DNA of 64,000 nucleotides from Anaerolineaceae bacterium (GCA_002702065.1 NZXX01000005.1:124001-188000); one strand, 5' to 3'; counted from the first letter of the stretch, positions 33,876-42,984 are shown. The notes: generated by a model from the letters alone, not told the origin. Made by a program: numbers and translations.

Positions 33876-34988
33876 ATGCAAGGACGTGTTCTTATCATAT
33901 TAGCGTTCATAATTATCCTGGCAGCTATTGTTGTCGTTGCCGTGCTGCCCACACTTCAGCAGGCTCCGGGCCCGGTTCGGACGGACCAGACCCCTGGTGC
34001 CCAGCAGCAACCCGCCCAGAATTTGCCAACGCCGACTCCGATGTCGTTTGTCAACATCGTCATCGCGGTGCAGGAACTGCCGCGCGGGTTCAGAATCCCG
34101 GCGAATGCGGTCGACCTGCGTGCGTGGCCGGAAGAATCTGCGCCGTTTAATGGCATCACCAATCTGGAAGATGTCATCGGCAAGATCGCCCGTACCCGCA
34201 TCTTCCGCGAACAGCCGATCCTGACCACCATGATTACTGATGATTTCACCAGCCTTGCGGAAATCGGCTCCGACGCGGCGGCCATTCAGCCCAGCGGCCT
34301 GATCGCGGTTTCGCTGCCGATCAACCGGCTGACCAGTGTGAGTTACGCCATTCAGGACGGTGACCGCGTCGACGTGATTCTGTCGATGCTCTTCGTCGAT
34401 GTTGATGACGTGTTCCAGTCCATCACACCGAACTTCATTACGCTCTTCCAGTTCTCCGAAGAAGGCATTACCACCAGCGGCACGCTGGAAGGTCGCCCGG
34501 ACAGCACAAGCCTTGGCCCGGCCATCATCAGCCCCTCCGAACGTCAGCGCCCGCGGTTGGTTACCCAACGCACGGTCCAGGATGCGCTTGTCCTGCACGT
34601 CGGTGACTTCCCGTTGAATGGTCGCTTGCTCGGTGTGCCGCCCACGCCTACCCCGGTGCCCGACGATGACGAAGACGCCGGTCGCGATGGCACTCCCGTT
34701 CCTTCACCCACGCCCGCCCTGCCGACAGTCGTGACATTGAGTGTCACACCGCAGGATGCCGTTGTGCTTATCTGGGCGCTGGAAGCCAAACTGCCTATCA
34801 CCCTGGCGCTGCGGTCCGCATCCGACACTTCGCGGACGACCACGCAGGCTGTCACACTGGACTACATTATGGCGAACTTCGACATCAACCCGCCGGGCAA
34901 ACGCCAGTATGCAATCGAACCAGCCCTGCGCAGCATTCGCCAGTTGCTTCAGGAGGAAGAATTGTCGCTGACAAGTGGCGGCAATTAA
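33876..34988 (+). CDS. cpaB: Flp pilus assembly protein CpaB/RcpC
   Basis: 370 residues. An N-terminal signal anchor (residues 4-23, RVLIILAFIIILAAIVVVAV) is followed by a Gln/Pro-rich linker and a SAF-type domain (IVIAVQELPRGFRIPANAV, then GKIARTRIFREQPI), the core of CpaB/RcpC. The later part (VSLPINRLTSVSYAIQDGDR, VDVILSML) is the conserved second half. CpaB supports Flp pilus assembly at the envelope. An unusual Pro/Asp-rich insertion (PTPTPVPDDDEDAGRDGTPV) splits the C-terminal region. First gene of the main Tad operon. Confidence 0.9.
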   Translation: MQGRVLIILAFIIILAAIVVVAVLPTLQQAPGPVRTDQTPGAQQQPAQNLPTPTPMSFVNIVIAVQELPRGFRIPANAVDLRAWPEESAPFNGITNLEDVIGKIARTRIFREQPILTTMITDDFTSLAEIGSDAAAIQPSGLIAVSLPINRLTSVSYAIQDGDRVDVILSMLFVDVDDVFQSITPNFITLFQFSEEGITTSGTLEGRPDSTSLGPAIISPSERQRPRLVTQRTVQDALVLHVGDFPLNGRLLGVPPTPTPVPDDDEDAGRDGTPVPSPTPALPTVVTLSVTPQDAVVLIWALEAKLPITLALRSASDTSRTTTQAVTLDYIMANFDINPPGKRQYAIEPALRSIRQLLQEEELSLTSGGN

Positions 34989-35014
34989 TCTGATCAGTTG
35001 AGTAGGATACCCGT

Positions 35015-36343
35015 ATGAGTAAATCAGGCGCTTCACAATCCGGTGGTGAGGGCGAAGTCATTACGATACTGCTCGTGGATGACATCCCCGACACGCTTGA
35101 GAATATCAAAAAGCTCATTAGTTTCGAGCAGGACATGAAGGTCGTCGGCACAGCGCGCACCGGTACCGAAGGGGTATCGATGGCGAAGGAACTGAGGCCG
35201 AACATCATCATCATGGACATCAATATGCCGGATATGGATGGTATTCAGGCGACAACCCTGATCACCGAAGCCGTCCCAACCGTCGCCGTCATTATGATGT
35301 CCGTGCAAAATGATCCGGACTACCTGCGCCGCGCCATGTTGGCCGGGGCACGAAACTTCCTGACCAAGCCGATCGAAATGGATGAGCTGTACAACACCAT
35401 CCGAACGGTGCATGCGCGTAACAAACCCATCGCCGCACAGTATGCCGCGGTCGAGGGGGCAGCAGAACTGCGCCCCAAGATGGCGAACCGCCAGGCAAAC
35501 GAACGCGCCGGTCACATCATCACGGTCTATAGCCCGCAGGGTGGCGTTGGCACAACAACCATCGCCACCAGCGTAGCGTCTGGCCTGATGAAGGAAGGCA
35601 GCAAGGTGCTGCTGGTCGATGCCGACCTTCAATTCGGCGACATCAGCATTGTCCTCAACCTGCAAACCCAGTCAACGATGGTTGAGCTGATCCCGGATGT
35701 AGACGACCTGGACACCGAGTTGTTCGAGAACATCGTCGCCACCCACGACAGCGGCCTGAAGGTGCTGCTGGGCCCCAAGCGTCCCGAATTCGCCGAAGAA
35801 GTCGAAAACAACCCCGAAGCACTGGCGCAAATCCTCAAGAAGATCGCCGGCCACTACGACTTTATTGTTATCGACACATCCACCCGGCTGGATGATCTGC
35901 TGCTGGCGCTGTTCGACCTGTCCGCAAAGATTGTGATGGTCTGCACACCCACCATTCCGAGCGTCAAAAATGTGCGGCTGGTGCTGGACCTGTTTGACAA
36001 GCTCAAATACCCGCTGGACAAAGTCATGCTGGCGGTCAACCGTGTGCCGGATGATCGCCAGGGTAAACGCTCTGCGGTGTCACTGGAAAAGATCAGCGAT
36101 TTCCTGAAGCGTCCGGTCGTAACGGCCATCCCTTCGAACGAGCAAATTGTCAACCGTGCTATCAACAAGGCCGTCCCGGTCGTTGCATCGGAACGCGACA
36201 AAAGCAAATCACCGATCAAGGAACTGCTCGATCTATCCGAAGCAGTTTATAGCGACTTGGTGGGCGAAGACGAACCCGAACTGGAGCCGGAAGAAGACCC
36301 GCGCAAAAAGCCATCCGGTTTACGCTTGCGTCTTGGTCGCTAA
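35015..36343 (+). CDS. tadZ: TadZ/CpaE-type ATPase with intact-looking receiver domain
   Basis: 442 residues. Residues 15-140 are a full receiver domain (LLVDDIPDTLENI, Asp in IIIMDINMPDMDG, MMSVQ, Lys in LTKPIEM). Residues 165-400 are a MinD/ParA-like ATPase (YSPQGGVGTTTIATSVA, LLVDADLQFGD, DFIVIDTSTRLDD). TadZ/CpaE proteins place the pilus machinery in the cell. Family members often have a degenerate receiver; here the acidic pair, acceptor Asp, Ser/Thr and Lys all look present. The signature Lys before GGVG is Gln, and the GKT Lys is Thr, so the P-loop is atypical. The C-terminus is acidic then basic. Confidence 0.9.
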   Translation: MSKSGASQSGGEGEVITILLVDDIPDTLENIKKLISFEQDMKVVGTARTGTEGVSMAKELRPNIIIMDINMPDMDGIQATTLITEAVPTVAVIMMSVQNDPDYLRRAMLAGARNFLTKPIEMDELYNTIRTVHARNKPIAAQYAAVEGAAELRPKMANRQANERAGHIITVYSPQGGVGTTTIATSVASGLMKEGSKVLLVDADLQFGDISIVLNLQTQSTMVELIPDVDDLDTELFENIVATHDSGLKVLLGPKRPEFAEEVENNPEALAQILKKIAGHYDFIVIDTSTRLDDLLLALFDLSAKIVMVCTPTIPSVKNVRLVLDLFDKLKYPLDKVMLAVNRVPDDRQGKRSAVSLEKISDFLKRPVVTAIPSNEQIVNRAINKAVPVVASERDKSKSPIKELLDLSEAVYSDLVGEDEPELEPEEDPRKKPSGLRLRLGR

Positions 36344-36416
36344 AGATTAACGTTAGAAACACGTGTACTGGAATTAGGATAACGTAAGCTAATCAGAAAC
36401 ATTGGAGGGTGTAGTC

Positions 36417-37832
36417 ATGTCCTTATTACGTCGTATCGAGAAAGGCGGCAATGGTGATGGCGAGAATGATGAAAGCCAGAGCGCTGATGAATCAAAACTC
36501 GCCGCAATGCGCCAGCGACGTCAGGTGGTCAGCGACGTAAGTCGCCCCGGCGGACGGGCATCCGACAATTCCTACATGGACCTGAAGACTCGCGTGCAGA
36601 ACAAGCTGCTGTCCGAGCTTGATCAGACGATGGACATCTCGCAGCGAGCACAGGTCCGTACCCATATCGAAGAACTCTTTAACTCGATCCTGGCGGATGA
36701 AAGTCTGGTCCTGTCGCGCAATGAACGACAGCGCCTGTTTGAAGCCATCGTCGCCGACATCCTGGGTTTTGGCCCACTGGAAATCCTGCTGGCGGATGAT
36801 ACGATCACAGAAATCATGGTCAATGGCCCCAAGAATGTGTTTATCGAACAAAAGGGTCTGATCACGCGTGCGCCAGTCACCTTCGATGATGAAGAACATG
36901 TCATGCGCATCATCGAGCGTATTGTCGCGCCGCTGGGCCGTCGCGTCGACGAAAGCTCCCCTATCGTGGATGCCCGCTTGCCAGATGGGTCGCGTGTGAA
37001 CGCGATTATTCGCCCACTGGCTCTGTGTGGCCCCACCATCACCATTCGTAAATTTTCCAAGAAACCGCTGACCGTTGACGATCTGATTCGCTTCGGGTCG
37101 ATGACGAAGGAAATCGCCGAGTTTCTGCGTGCCTGCATCATTGGCCGTCTGAACATCATCGTCTCAGGCGGTACGGGTTCCGGTAAGACGACCCTCCTGA
37201 ATGTGTTGTCCAGCTTCATTCCGAACAACGAACGTATTGTCACCGTCGAGAACGCTGCTGAATTGCAGCTGCGGCAGGAACATGTTGTGACGCTGGAAAG
37301 TCGCCCGGCCAATATCGAAGGCAAGGGCATGATCAGTATTCAGGACCTGGTGGTGAACTGTCTGCGTATGCGGCCAGACCGCATCGTCGTCGGTGAGTGC
37401 CGGTCTGGCGAGGCGCTGGACATGCTTCAGGCGATGAACACGGGCCACGATGGTTCCCTGACGACGGCTCACTCCAACAGCCCGCGTGATACCCTCGCCC
37501 GTCTCGAAGTCATGTGCCTGATGGCCGGTATGGACCTGCCTGTGCGCGCTATTCGTGAACAGATCGCCAGCGCGGTTGATCTGATCACCCATCAGGACCG
37601 TCTGCGCGATGGGTCACGTAAAGTCGTCAAAATCACGGAAATCCAGGGTATGGAAGGTGACGTGATTACCATGTCGGACATTTTCGAGTTCGAACAGACA
37701 GGCATCGAAGGCGGTAAAATCATCGGACGTATTCGCCCAACCGGGCTGCGCCCCAAGTTTATTGACCGCATCGAAGCCTCCGGTATTCACCTGCCACCAT
37801 CGACATTTGGTATCGGACGCAGCAATTACTAG
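36417..37832 (+). CDS. tadA: Tad pilus motor ATPase TadA/CpaF
   Basis: 471 residues from ATG 36417, with TGGAGGG 7 bases upstream. It belongs to the type II/IV secretion ATPase family: Walker A SGGTGSGKTTLLNVLSS near residue 250, ITVR-type DNA of the CpaF family (GPTITIRKFSKKPLT), Asp box and Walker B-like RPDRIVVGECRSGEALDML near 320, and a His box TGHDGSLTTAHSN. It powers Flp pilin polymerisation at the cytoplasmic face of the TadB/TadC platform. All catalytic motifs are intact. Confidence 0.96.
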   Translation: MSLLRRIEKGGNGDGENDESQSADESKLAAMRQRRQVVSDVSRPGGRASDNSYMDLKTRVQNKLLSELDQTMDISQRAQVRTHIEELFNSILADESLVLSRNERQRLFEAIVADILGFGPLEILLADDTITEIMVNGPKNVFIEQKGLITRAPVTFDDEEHVMRIIERIVAPLGRRVDESSPIVDARLPDGSRVNAIIRPLALCGPTITIRKFSKKPLTVDDLIRFGSMTKEIAEFLRACIIGRLNIIVSGGTGSGKTTLLNVLSSFIPNNERIVTVENAAELQLRQEHVVTLESRPANIEGKGMISIQDLVVNCLRMRPDRIVVGECRSGEALDMLQAMNTGHDGSLTTAHSNSPRDTLARLEVMCLMAGMDLPVRAIREQIASAVDLITHQDRLRDGSRKVVKITEIQGMEGDVITMSDIFEFEQTGIEGGKIIGRIRPTGLRPKFIDRIEASGIHLPPSTFGIGRSNY

Positions 37833-37864
37833 GCCGTCAACAGGTTTAATGGTTTATTCAGCCG

Positions 37865-37890
37865 GAAGTGTGTCTTGCTTGACGCACTTC
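37865..37890. other. Hairpin between tadA and tadB
   Basis: GAAGTGTGTC (37865-37874) pairs with GACGCACTTC (37881-37890) over 10 positions with one G-T wobble, closing a six-base loop TTGCTT. It lies 32 bases past the tadA stop. The following bases (TCTGAATTTCTTAG) are only partly T-rich, so it may attenuate rather than end transcription. Its 3' arm contains the -35 box of the downstream promoter. Confidence 0.6.
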
Positions 37891-37907
37891 TCTGAATTTC
37901 TTAGAAT
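37879..37907 (+). promoter_or_regulatory. Sigma-70-type promoter for tadB-tadC
   Basis: TTGACG (37879-37884) and TAGAAT (37902-37907) are 17 bases apart, each matching consensus at five of six positions. The predicted start near 37914 leaves a 26-base leader before the tadB GTG at 37940, which contains GGAGGG. The -35 overlaps the hairpin at 37865-37890. Confidence 0.65.
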
Positions 37908-37939
37908 GTAAGCATCAAAGAGCGGAGGGCAAAAGGAAA

Positions 37940-38920
37940 GTGGATCAAACCGTCGTTCTTGTGGGAGCCGGGATTCTGGCGTTAATTGTCCTCTTGATCG
38001 GTATTCGTAATGTGCGCGCCAACCGGGACGTGGTGGAAGAACGACTGGGCCGTTATGATGAAAGTAATTTCCAGTCGTTTCTCGATGAAACCGATGATGA
38101 AAACTACGAGCCGGATAAGCCTACCGCTATCGAATCGGCGATCAACAATGCGCTGTCTGACCGGCCATTTGCCGCCAAATGGCGCCAACAACTTGCCCGC
38201 GCCGACATCAAACTGACCGTTGCCGAATATGCCGCCATCCATATCATTTCGATGATTGGCTTTTTTGTCGTCGGTTATTTCGTATTGTTCGGCCAGCAGC
38301 TTGTTATGGGCATCGTATCCGGTTTTGTCGGTTTCTTTGCCCCGCGCATTTATGTCGCCCGCCAGACCAGCAAACGCCTGATCGACTTCGAACAACAGCT
38401 GCCAGACACATTGAGCCTTTGGGTGAATGCCCTGCGATCGGGTTACAGCGTTTTGCAGGCGATGGAAGCCATCTCACGTGATGCGCCGGAACCAACCGGC
38501 ACCGAGTTCAAACGTGTGGTCCAGGAAGTCAGCATCGGCATCGACACCGATGACGCCATGCAGCATATGCTCGACCGTGTGGAAAGCGAAGACCTTGATC
38601 TGGTGGTCACCGCAGTCAACATTCAGCGTGAGGTCGGTGGTAACCTGGCCGAAATTCTCGAAATCATCAGTCACGTGATTCGGGAGCGCATCAAGCTCAA
38701 AGGCGAAATCCGCGTACTCACCGCCCAGGGCCGCATCACCGGTTATCTCATCAGTGGGTTGCCGATTCTGCTGGCGCTTTTCCTGTATGCGATTAATCCC
38801 ACCTACATGGCCAATCTTTTCGAAAATCGTGCTTGCGGCTGGCCGCTGCTCGGCATCGGTCTGGCACTCATTGGCATCGGCTCTGCCGTTGTACAAAAAA
38901 TCGTCCAGATCGAAATTTAA
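37940..38920 (+). CDS. tadB: Tad pilus inner-membrane platform protein TadB
   Basis: 326 residues from a GTG with GGAGGGCAAAAGGAAA upstream. Hydrophobic segments lie at the N-terminus, at about 95-135 and at the C-terminus. The T2SSF domain has FEQQLPDTLSLWVNALRSGY, EFKRVVQEVSIGIDTDDAM and VNIQREVGGNLAEILE, all conserved in TadB. TadB and TadC form the membrane platform on which the TadA motor works. It has its own promoter (37879-37907) despite lying in the Tad gene order. Confidence 0.93.
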   Translation: MDQTVVLVGAGILALIVLLIGIRNVRANRDVVEERLGRYDESNFQSFLDETDDENYEPDKPTAIESAINNALSDRPFAAKWRQQLARADIKLTVAEYAAIHIISMIGFFVVGYFVLFGQQLVMGIVSGFVGFFAPRIYVARQTSKRLIDFEQQLPDTLSLWVNALRSGYSVLQAMEAISRDAPEPTGTEFKRVVQEVSIGIDTDDAMQHMLDRVESEDLDLVVTAVNIQREVGGNLAEILEIISHVIRERIKLKGEIRVLTAQGRITGYLISGLPILLALFLYAINPTYMANLFENRACGWPLLGIGLALIGIGSAVVQKIVQIEI

Positions 38921-38934
38921 GGACAGTCCATACT

Positions 38935-39885
38935 ATGCAAGAACTGATTATCCCTATTGCGATTGTCATCGGCCTGGCGATTATCGCTGGCCTGGTTTAC
39001 CTTGGCTTGCGCGAAGATAACAGCCGTGATCCCCTTCAGGACCGGCTGGCGGAATATGGCGAACGCGATATTCCACAATCGCTGGAGGAAATCGAATTAT
39101 CGCTTTCGTTCCGCGACCGTATCCTGATTCCAATCCTCAAGAGGATTGCCGAAGTCACCATCCGATTTACGCCGGAAAAGCAGCTTGAGGAAGCACGAAG
39201 GCTCATCGAACTGTCTGGTATGACAGGCTCGCTGGAACCCACTTCATTCTTTGCTTTACGCGTCGTGGCCACCGTGGGTCTCGGATTACTTGCCTTCCTT
39301 CTCTTCTTCGTATTCACTGCCAATACAGCGCCCACCCAGGCCCTGCTGTATACCGTTGGCGGCGCAGCGCTGGGTTACTTCTTCCCGTTGTTATGGATTC
39401 GCGGAAAGATCCGGCGGCGGCAGGAAAACATTCAGAAGGCCCTGCCCGATGCGCTGGACCTGCTCGTGATCTGTGTGGATGCCGGTCTTGGTTTCGACAT
39501 GGCAATGGGCAAGGTTTATGAAAAGTGGGAAAATGAACTGGCTATCGCGTTTGGTCGCGTCCTGCGCGAAATCCAGCTGGGCAAGCAGCGTCGCGAAGCG
39601 CTGCGTGATATGTCGGCACGCATGGATGTACCCGATGTCACCAGCTTTGTCGCGGCCATCACCCAGGCCGACCAACTCGGCGTCAGTATGGCGAATATCC
39701 TGCGTGTGCAGTCGGATCAAATGCGCGTCAAGCGTCGGCAGCGGGCCCAGGAAAAAGCACATCAGGCCCCCGTCAAAATGATGATCCCGATGGTGCTGCT
39801 CATCTTCCCGTCCATCTGGATCGTGCTGCTGGGGCCGGCAGCGATTATCCTGCTCAATACGTCCGGCACGACAGGAGCTTTCTAG
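38935..39885 (+). CDS. tadC: Tad pilus inner-membrane platform protein TadC
   Basis: 316 residues from ATG 38935, chosen because the N-terminal helix (ELIIPIAIVIGLAIIAGLVY) begins there; an AAGGA lies 11-15 bases upstream. Membrane segments are at about 3-24, 105-150 and 285-312. The T2SSF domain contains ALPDALDLLVICVDAGLGFD, LREIQLGKQRREALRDMSAR and ITQADQLGVSMANILRVQ, typical of TadC. It follows tadB by 14 bases. Confidence 0.93.
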   Translation: MQELIIPIAIVIGLAIIAGLVYLGLREDNSRDPLQDRLAEYGERDIPQSLEEIELSLSFRDRILIPILKRIAEVTIRFTPEKQLEEARRLIELSGMTGSLEPTSFFALRVVATVGLGLLAFLLFFVFTANTAPTQALLYTVGGAALGYFFPLLWIRGKIRRRQENIQKALPDALDLLVICVDAGLGFDMAMGKVYEKWENELAIAFGRVLREIQLGKQRREALRDMSARMDVPDVTSFVAAITQADQLGVSMANILRVQSDQMRVKRRQRAQEKAHQAPVKMMIPMVLLIFPSIWIVLLGPAAIILLNTSGTTGAF

Positions 39886-39893
39886 TCGCGCCT

Positions 39894-40601
39894 ATGCTAC
39901 GATTTTCCTCTTCACCCAGTCATCAACCGGAAGCCCAGTCTAATGCTGGGCTTCTGTTGTCTAAGCACCTGTGGCTTCGTGCGCTGGACCTGCTGTTCCC
40001 GCCGCGCTGCGCCGGGTGCGGCAGAGTCGATACGGCGTGGTGCTCTGCCTGCCAGCACGAAATCGACCAGATACCCTTTCCACCTGTCCAACACCTGGAT
40101 GCCGACTCCCGATTGCGGGCACTGGCCGCCACGGGTCCGCACGACAGCAAACTTCAGCACGTCATCTGGTCGCTCAAGTTTGAGAATAACCGCGCCATGG
40201 CGGTGCCTCTGGGTCAGCGAATGAGCACCCGCCTGGCACAACTGGATTGGACAATTGACATGCTTGTTCCAGTGCCTTTGCACATGAAACGGCTGCGCGA
40301 ACGCGGGTATAATCAATCAACGCTGCTTGCTGAGCACATAGCGCTGATGCAAACGATCCCTCTACAGCCGCAAGCTATCCACCGGGAAATTGAAACCCGT
40401 ACACAGGTTGGGCTTGATGCGCAGCAGCGGCAGCAAAATGTAGCTGGCGCATTTATCGCCGATCCATCCATTGTCACCCGTAAAACGATCCTGCTTATTG
40501 ACGACGTGTATACGACCGGAGCAACCATGACTGCCTGTGCGCAGGCAGCGCTGGATGCCGGGGCGACTGCGGTCTATGGTCTGACCGCAAGCAAAGCCTG
40601 A
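39894..40601 (+). CDS. comF: ComF family phosphoribosyltransferase-like protein
   Basis: 235 residues. A four-Cys zinc finger (RCAGCGRVDTAWCSACQ, about residues 39-56) is followed by a type I phosphoribosyltransferase-like domain (MLVPVPLHMKRLRERGYNQ and ILLIDDVYTTGATMTACAQ, the PRPP loop). ComF proteins take part in DNA uptake in competent bacteria, though many are of unknown role. It starts 8 bases after tadC without its own ribosome site, so it is probably coupled to the Tad operon, an interesting link between pili and DNA uptake. Confidence 0.92.
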   Translation: MLRFSSSPSHQPEAQSNAGLLLSKHLWLRALDLLFPPRCAGCGRVDTAWCSACQHEIDQIPFPPVQHLDADSRLRALAATGPHDSKLQHVIWSLKFENNRAMAVPLGQRMSTRLAQLDWTIDMLVPVPLHMKRLRERGYNQSTLLAEHIALMQTIPLQPQAIHREIETRTQVGLDAQQRQQNVAGAFIADPSIVTRKTILLIDDVYTTGATMTACAQAALDAGATAVYGLTASKA

Positions 40602-40640
40602 GTAACCCATTTTTATTACCTCTACATGAAGGAGTACACG

Positions 40641-41267
40641 ATGGACGTTATTATTCAGGGAGATGATCTCAAAATTACGGATGAACTCGACGCCTACACC
40701 AGGGACAAACTGGACCGGTTGGACCGATACCTGCCGCATATCGCGGACGTTCGGGTGGATTTCGATCATGAGCATACCCGGCGCGGTGAAGACCTCGTCA
40801 GCGTCCAGATCACAGTACGGCACAAGCGTGGTGCCATCCTGCGTGCCGAGGAAAAAACCACAGCCGAGGTCAAGAAGGCGGTTGATAAGGCGGTCGACAA
40901 GATGTACCGTCAGATTCAGCGCTTTAAAGGGAAACGCAGCCGTAAGGGCAAGGAGCGCTTCACCGCTACCATTGAAGAACTGAACCTGGCCGAGGATATT
41001 CCCAATCTTGAGGAATTCACCGACGAGTTTGATGACTCAACGGCGGACTACTACGAAACGCAGCTTGAGGGTGAAGACTTCGCGGTGCCCATCGCCCGGC
41101 GCAAGGACATTGTTATGGCCCCCATGACCGAGGTTGAGGCCATCGAACAGATGGAGCTGCTGGGCCACAACTTCTTCATGTTTTACAACATCGACACCAA
41201 GACCATCAACGTGCTTTACCAGCGCGGCAGCGGCGGCTACGGCCTGCTGGTGCCACTGCTCCCCTAG
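40641..41267 (+). CDS. hpf: Long-form ribosome hibernation promoting factor
   Basis: 208 residues from ATG 40641 with GAAGGAG 6 bases upstream. The N-terminal S30AE domain (DVIIQGDDLKITDELDAYT to the Lys-rich KRGAILRAEEKTTAEVKKAV helix) binds the 30S subunit. The C-terminal domain (RKDIVMAPMTEVEAIEQMEL, FFMFYNIDTKTINVLYQRG) drives 100S ribosome dimerisation in long HPF proteins. It ends tail to tail with the glycosyltransferase gene, overlapping by 4 bases. Confidence 0.96.
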   Translation: MDVIIQGDDLKITDELDAYTRDKLDRLDRYLPHIADVRVDFDHEHTRRGEDLVSVQITVRHKRGAILRAEEKTTAEVKKAVDKAVDKMYRQIQRFKGKRSRKGKERFTATIEELNLAEDIPNLEEFTDEFDDSTADYYETQLEGEDFAVPIARRKDIVMAPMTEVEAIEQMELLGHNFFMFYNIDTKTINVLYQRGSGGYGLLVPLLP

Positions 41268-42040
41268 ATAAAACCGGGGCGGTCATCCTCCGCCCCACCC
41301 CACATTTGCCGCAAGAGGATATACTTCCGCAGTTCATAGCGTGCCATCAGCAGACTGAGGCGCAGACCGTGCCAGCCATCCTGATAGCCCTTGAGCGTGA
41401 CAAAGCGCCACCAGAACTGACGCAACGGCTGTAACACGTAGTTCTGCGGTTTCGGGCGAATGCCCTGTTCATACAGAATTTGCGCATCATAAGCGCTGTA
41501 GGCGCGCTGCTTGCGGTGGAACTGGTCCAGGCTTGCGTAGTTGTAATGCACCAGCGGGTTTTCCAGCGTGCCTTCCGGGCCATCCAGCAGCACCAGTTCG
41601 TGCACCTGCCGGTCCGGGTCATAATGCGCGGCGCCGATACGCAACACGCGGGTCTGATAGTCCGGAAACCAGCCTGCCCCCTGGGTCAGTTTGCCAAAAA
41701 TGTAATTGTGCCGGGGGATGCGCCATCCGGCAATTGCAGGCTGTTCGATGACACGTCGCACCTCAGCGGCCAGTTCTGGCGTCACACGTTCATCCGCGTC
41801 GACAAACAGCACCCAATCCGCCTGTCCCTCGACGGCTTTGAGCGCGGCGTTGCGCTGGCTGGCATAATCCTCAAAACGGTGCTGAACCACCGCCGCACCC
41901 GCCTCCTGCGCCAGCTTCACCGTCTCGTCATTGCTGAATGAATCAAATACCAGCACATGGTCGGCAAAACGCACGCTCTCGATACACGCCTGAATATGGT
42001 TGGCTTCGTTATAGGTGAGGATAATCGCGGTCAGTTTCAT
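41264..42040 (-). CDS. Glycosyltransferase family 2 (WaaE/KdtX-like)
   Basis: 258 residues. The N-terminal GT-A domain has TAIILTYNEANHIQACIES, VLVFDSFSNDETV and WVLFVDADERVTPEL, with the DxD-type metal motif in DADE. The C-terminal half (YIFGKLTQGAGWFPDYQTR, RQVHELVLLDGPEGTLENP) matches the WaaE/KdtX-type subgroup of cytoplasmic lipopolysaccharide or glycan glycosyltransferases. The acceptor is not known. The ATG overlaps the upstream glycosyltransferase stop as ATGA, so the two are cotranslated. Confidence 0.93.
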   Translation of the reverse strand: MKLTAIILTYNEANHIQACIESVRFADHVLVFDSFSNDETVKLAQEAGAAVVQHRFEDYASQRNAALKAVEGQADWVLFVDADERVTPELAAEVRRVIEQPAIAGWRIPRHNYIFGKLTQGAGWFPDYQTRVLRIGAAHYDPDRQVHELVLLDGPEGTLENPLVHYNYASLDQFHRKQRAYSAYDAQILYEQGIRPKPQNYVLQPLRQFWWRFVTLKGYQDGWHGLRLSLLMARYELRKYILLRQMWGGAEDDRPGFI

Positions 42041-42984
42041 GGTTGATTGTCCTGCGCCATCTGCTGAACGGTCCGATAGGCGTTCATCAATGCCGGGTCA
42101 CTGTCCGCACCGCGCGCTGCCTGCTGGATTCGGCGCGCCATGCCCAACGCAATCATCCGCCGTGCCAGGGCGTTCTTCCATGCCGGTTGATGCTTGCGAT
42201 ACAGAAGCAGGCGACTTTTCCACAGGTTGATCACGCTCTGTGGCCGCACCTGAACCGTACTGCGCCCTTCGAGGTGCTTCACCCGTGCTGCCGGGACACA
42301 TTGCACCGCCCAGCCCGCCCGGTGGATACGCCATGCCCAATCGATTTCTTCGCAGTACATGAAAAAATCTTCGTCAAAGCCGTGCGTTTGTTCGATCACC
42401 TCACGCCGCAGCATCATGGTCGCGCCCAGCGGAAAGTCAATCGCAAATGGCTGGCCGGATTCATACAGGGATCGGGGATAGCGCCCGTTAAATGCGCTTT
42501 CGTAGAGGCGGCCCGGCGTCGGAAAAAACTCGACCCAGAGCTGGCGCAGGCCGGGGAAGTGAAAGGCTGAATGCTGGAACGCGCCGTCGTCATATTCGAG
42601 CTGTGCCCCCACCAGCCCCACCGTCGCATCCGACATCAGCGCATCGAACAGCGTGCGCGTAGCTTGGGGCTGCGTCACCGTATCCGGATTCAACAGGTAA
42701 ACAGCGCGGGGAAGTTCATCGACAGGTAGCTGGCCAAACCCGATTTCACGCAGTGCCCGGTTGTTGGCCGCACCAAAGCCGAGATTGTGGTCACTCGCAA
42801 TAAGCTTCACCTGCGGAAAGTCAGCGGCGACCATAGCGGGTGTGCCATCCGCTGATGCGTTGTCGACCACGTAGACGGTCGCTGCCGGGCCATGAGTCTG
42901 AACATCCGCCAGCAGGCTGCTCAGCGTATTGCGGGCCAGTTCACGGACATTCCAGGTGACAACAATAACAGCCAGATCAACCAT
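42037..42984 (-). CDS. Glycosyltransferase family 2 (rhamnosyltransferase-like)
   Basis: 315 residues. The N-terminal GT-A fold shows LAVIVVTWNVRELARNTLSS, VYVVDNASADGTPAMV, NLGFGAANNRALREIG and VYLLNPDT. The acceptor-side region has FHFPGLRQLWVEFF and GFDEDFFMYCEEIDWAWRIH, the E-E-x-D-W-x-x-R motif typical of rhamnosyltransferase-like members. Its start shares a base with the stop of the lipoprotein gene upstream (TAATG). It probably adds sugars to a cell-surface polymer. Confidence 0.93.
   Translation of the reverse strand: MVDLAVIVVTWNVRELARNTLSSLLADVQTHGPAATVYVVDNASADGTPAMVAADFPQVKLIASDHNLGFGAANNRALREIGFGQLPVDELPRAVYLLNPDTVTQPQATRTLFDALMSDATVGLVGAQLEYDDGAFQHSAFHFPGLRQLWVEFFPTPGRLYESAFNGRYPRSLYESGQPFAIDFPLGATMMLRREVIEQTHGFDEDFFMYCEEIDWAWRIHRAGWAVQCVPAARVKHLEGRSTVQVRPQSVINLWKSRLLLYRKHQPAWKNALARRMIALGMARRIQQAARGADSDPALMNAYRTVQQMAQDNQP

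Noticed and set aside
41264..41267. Four-base overlap of hpf and the glycosyltransferase stop codons
   Set aside because: Convergent genes with overlapping stops are common; no terminator or regulatory structure is seen there.
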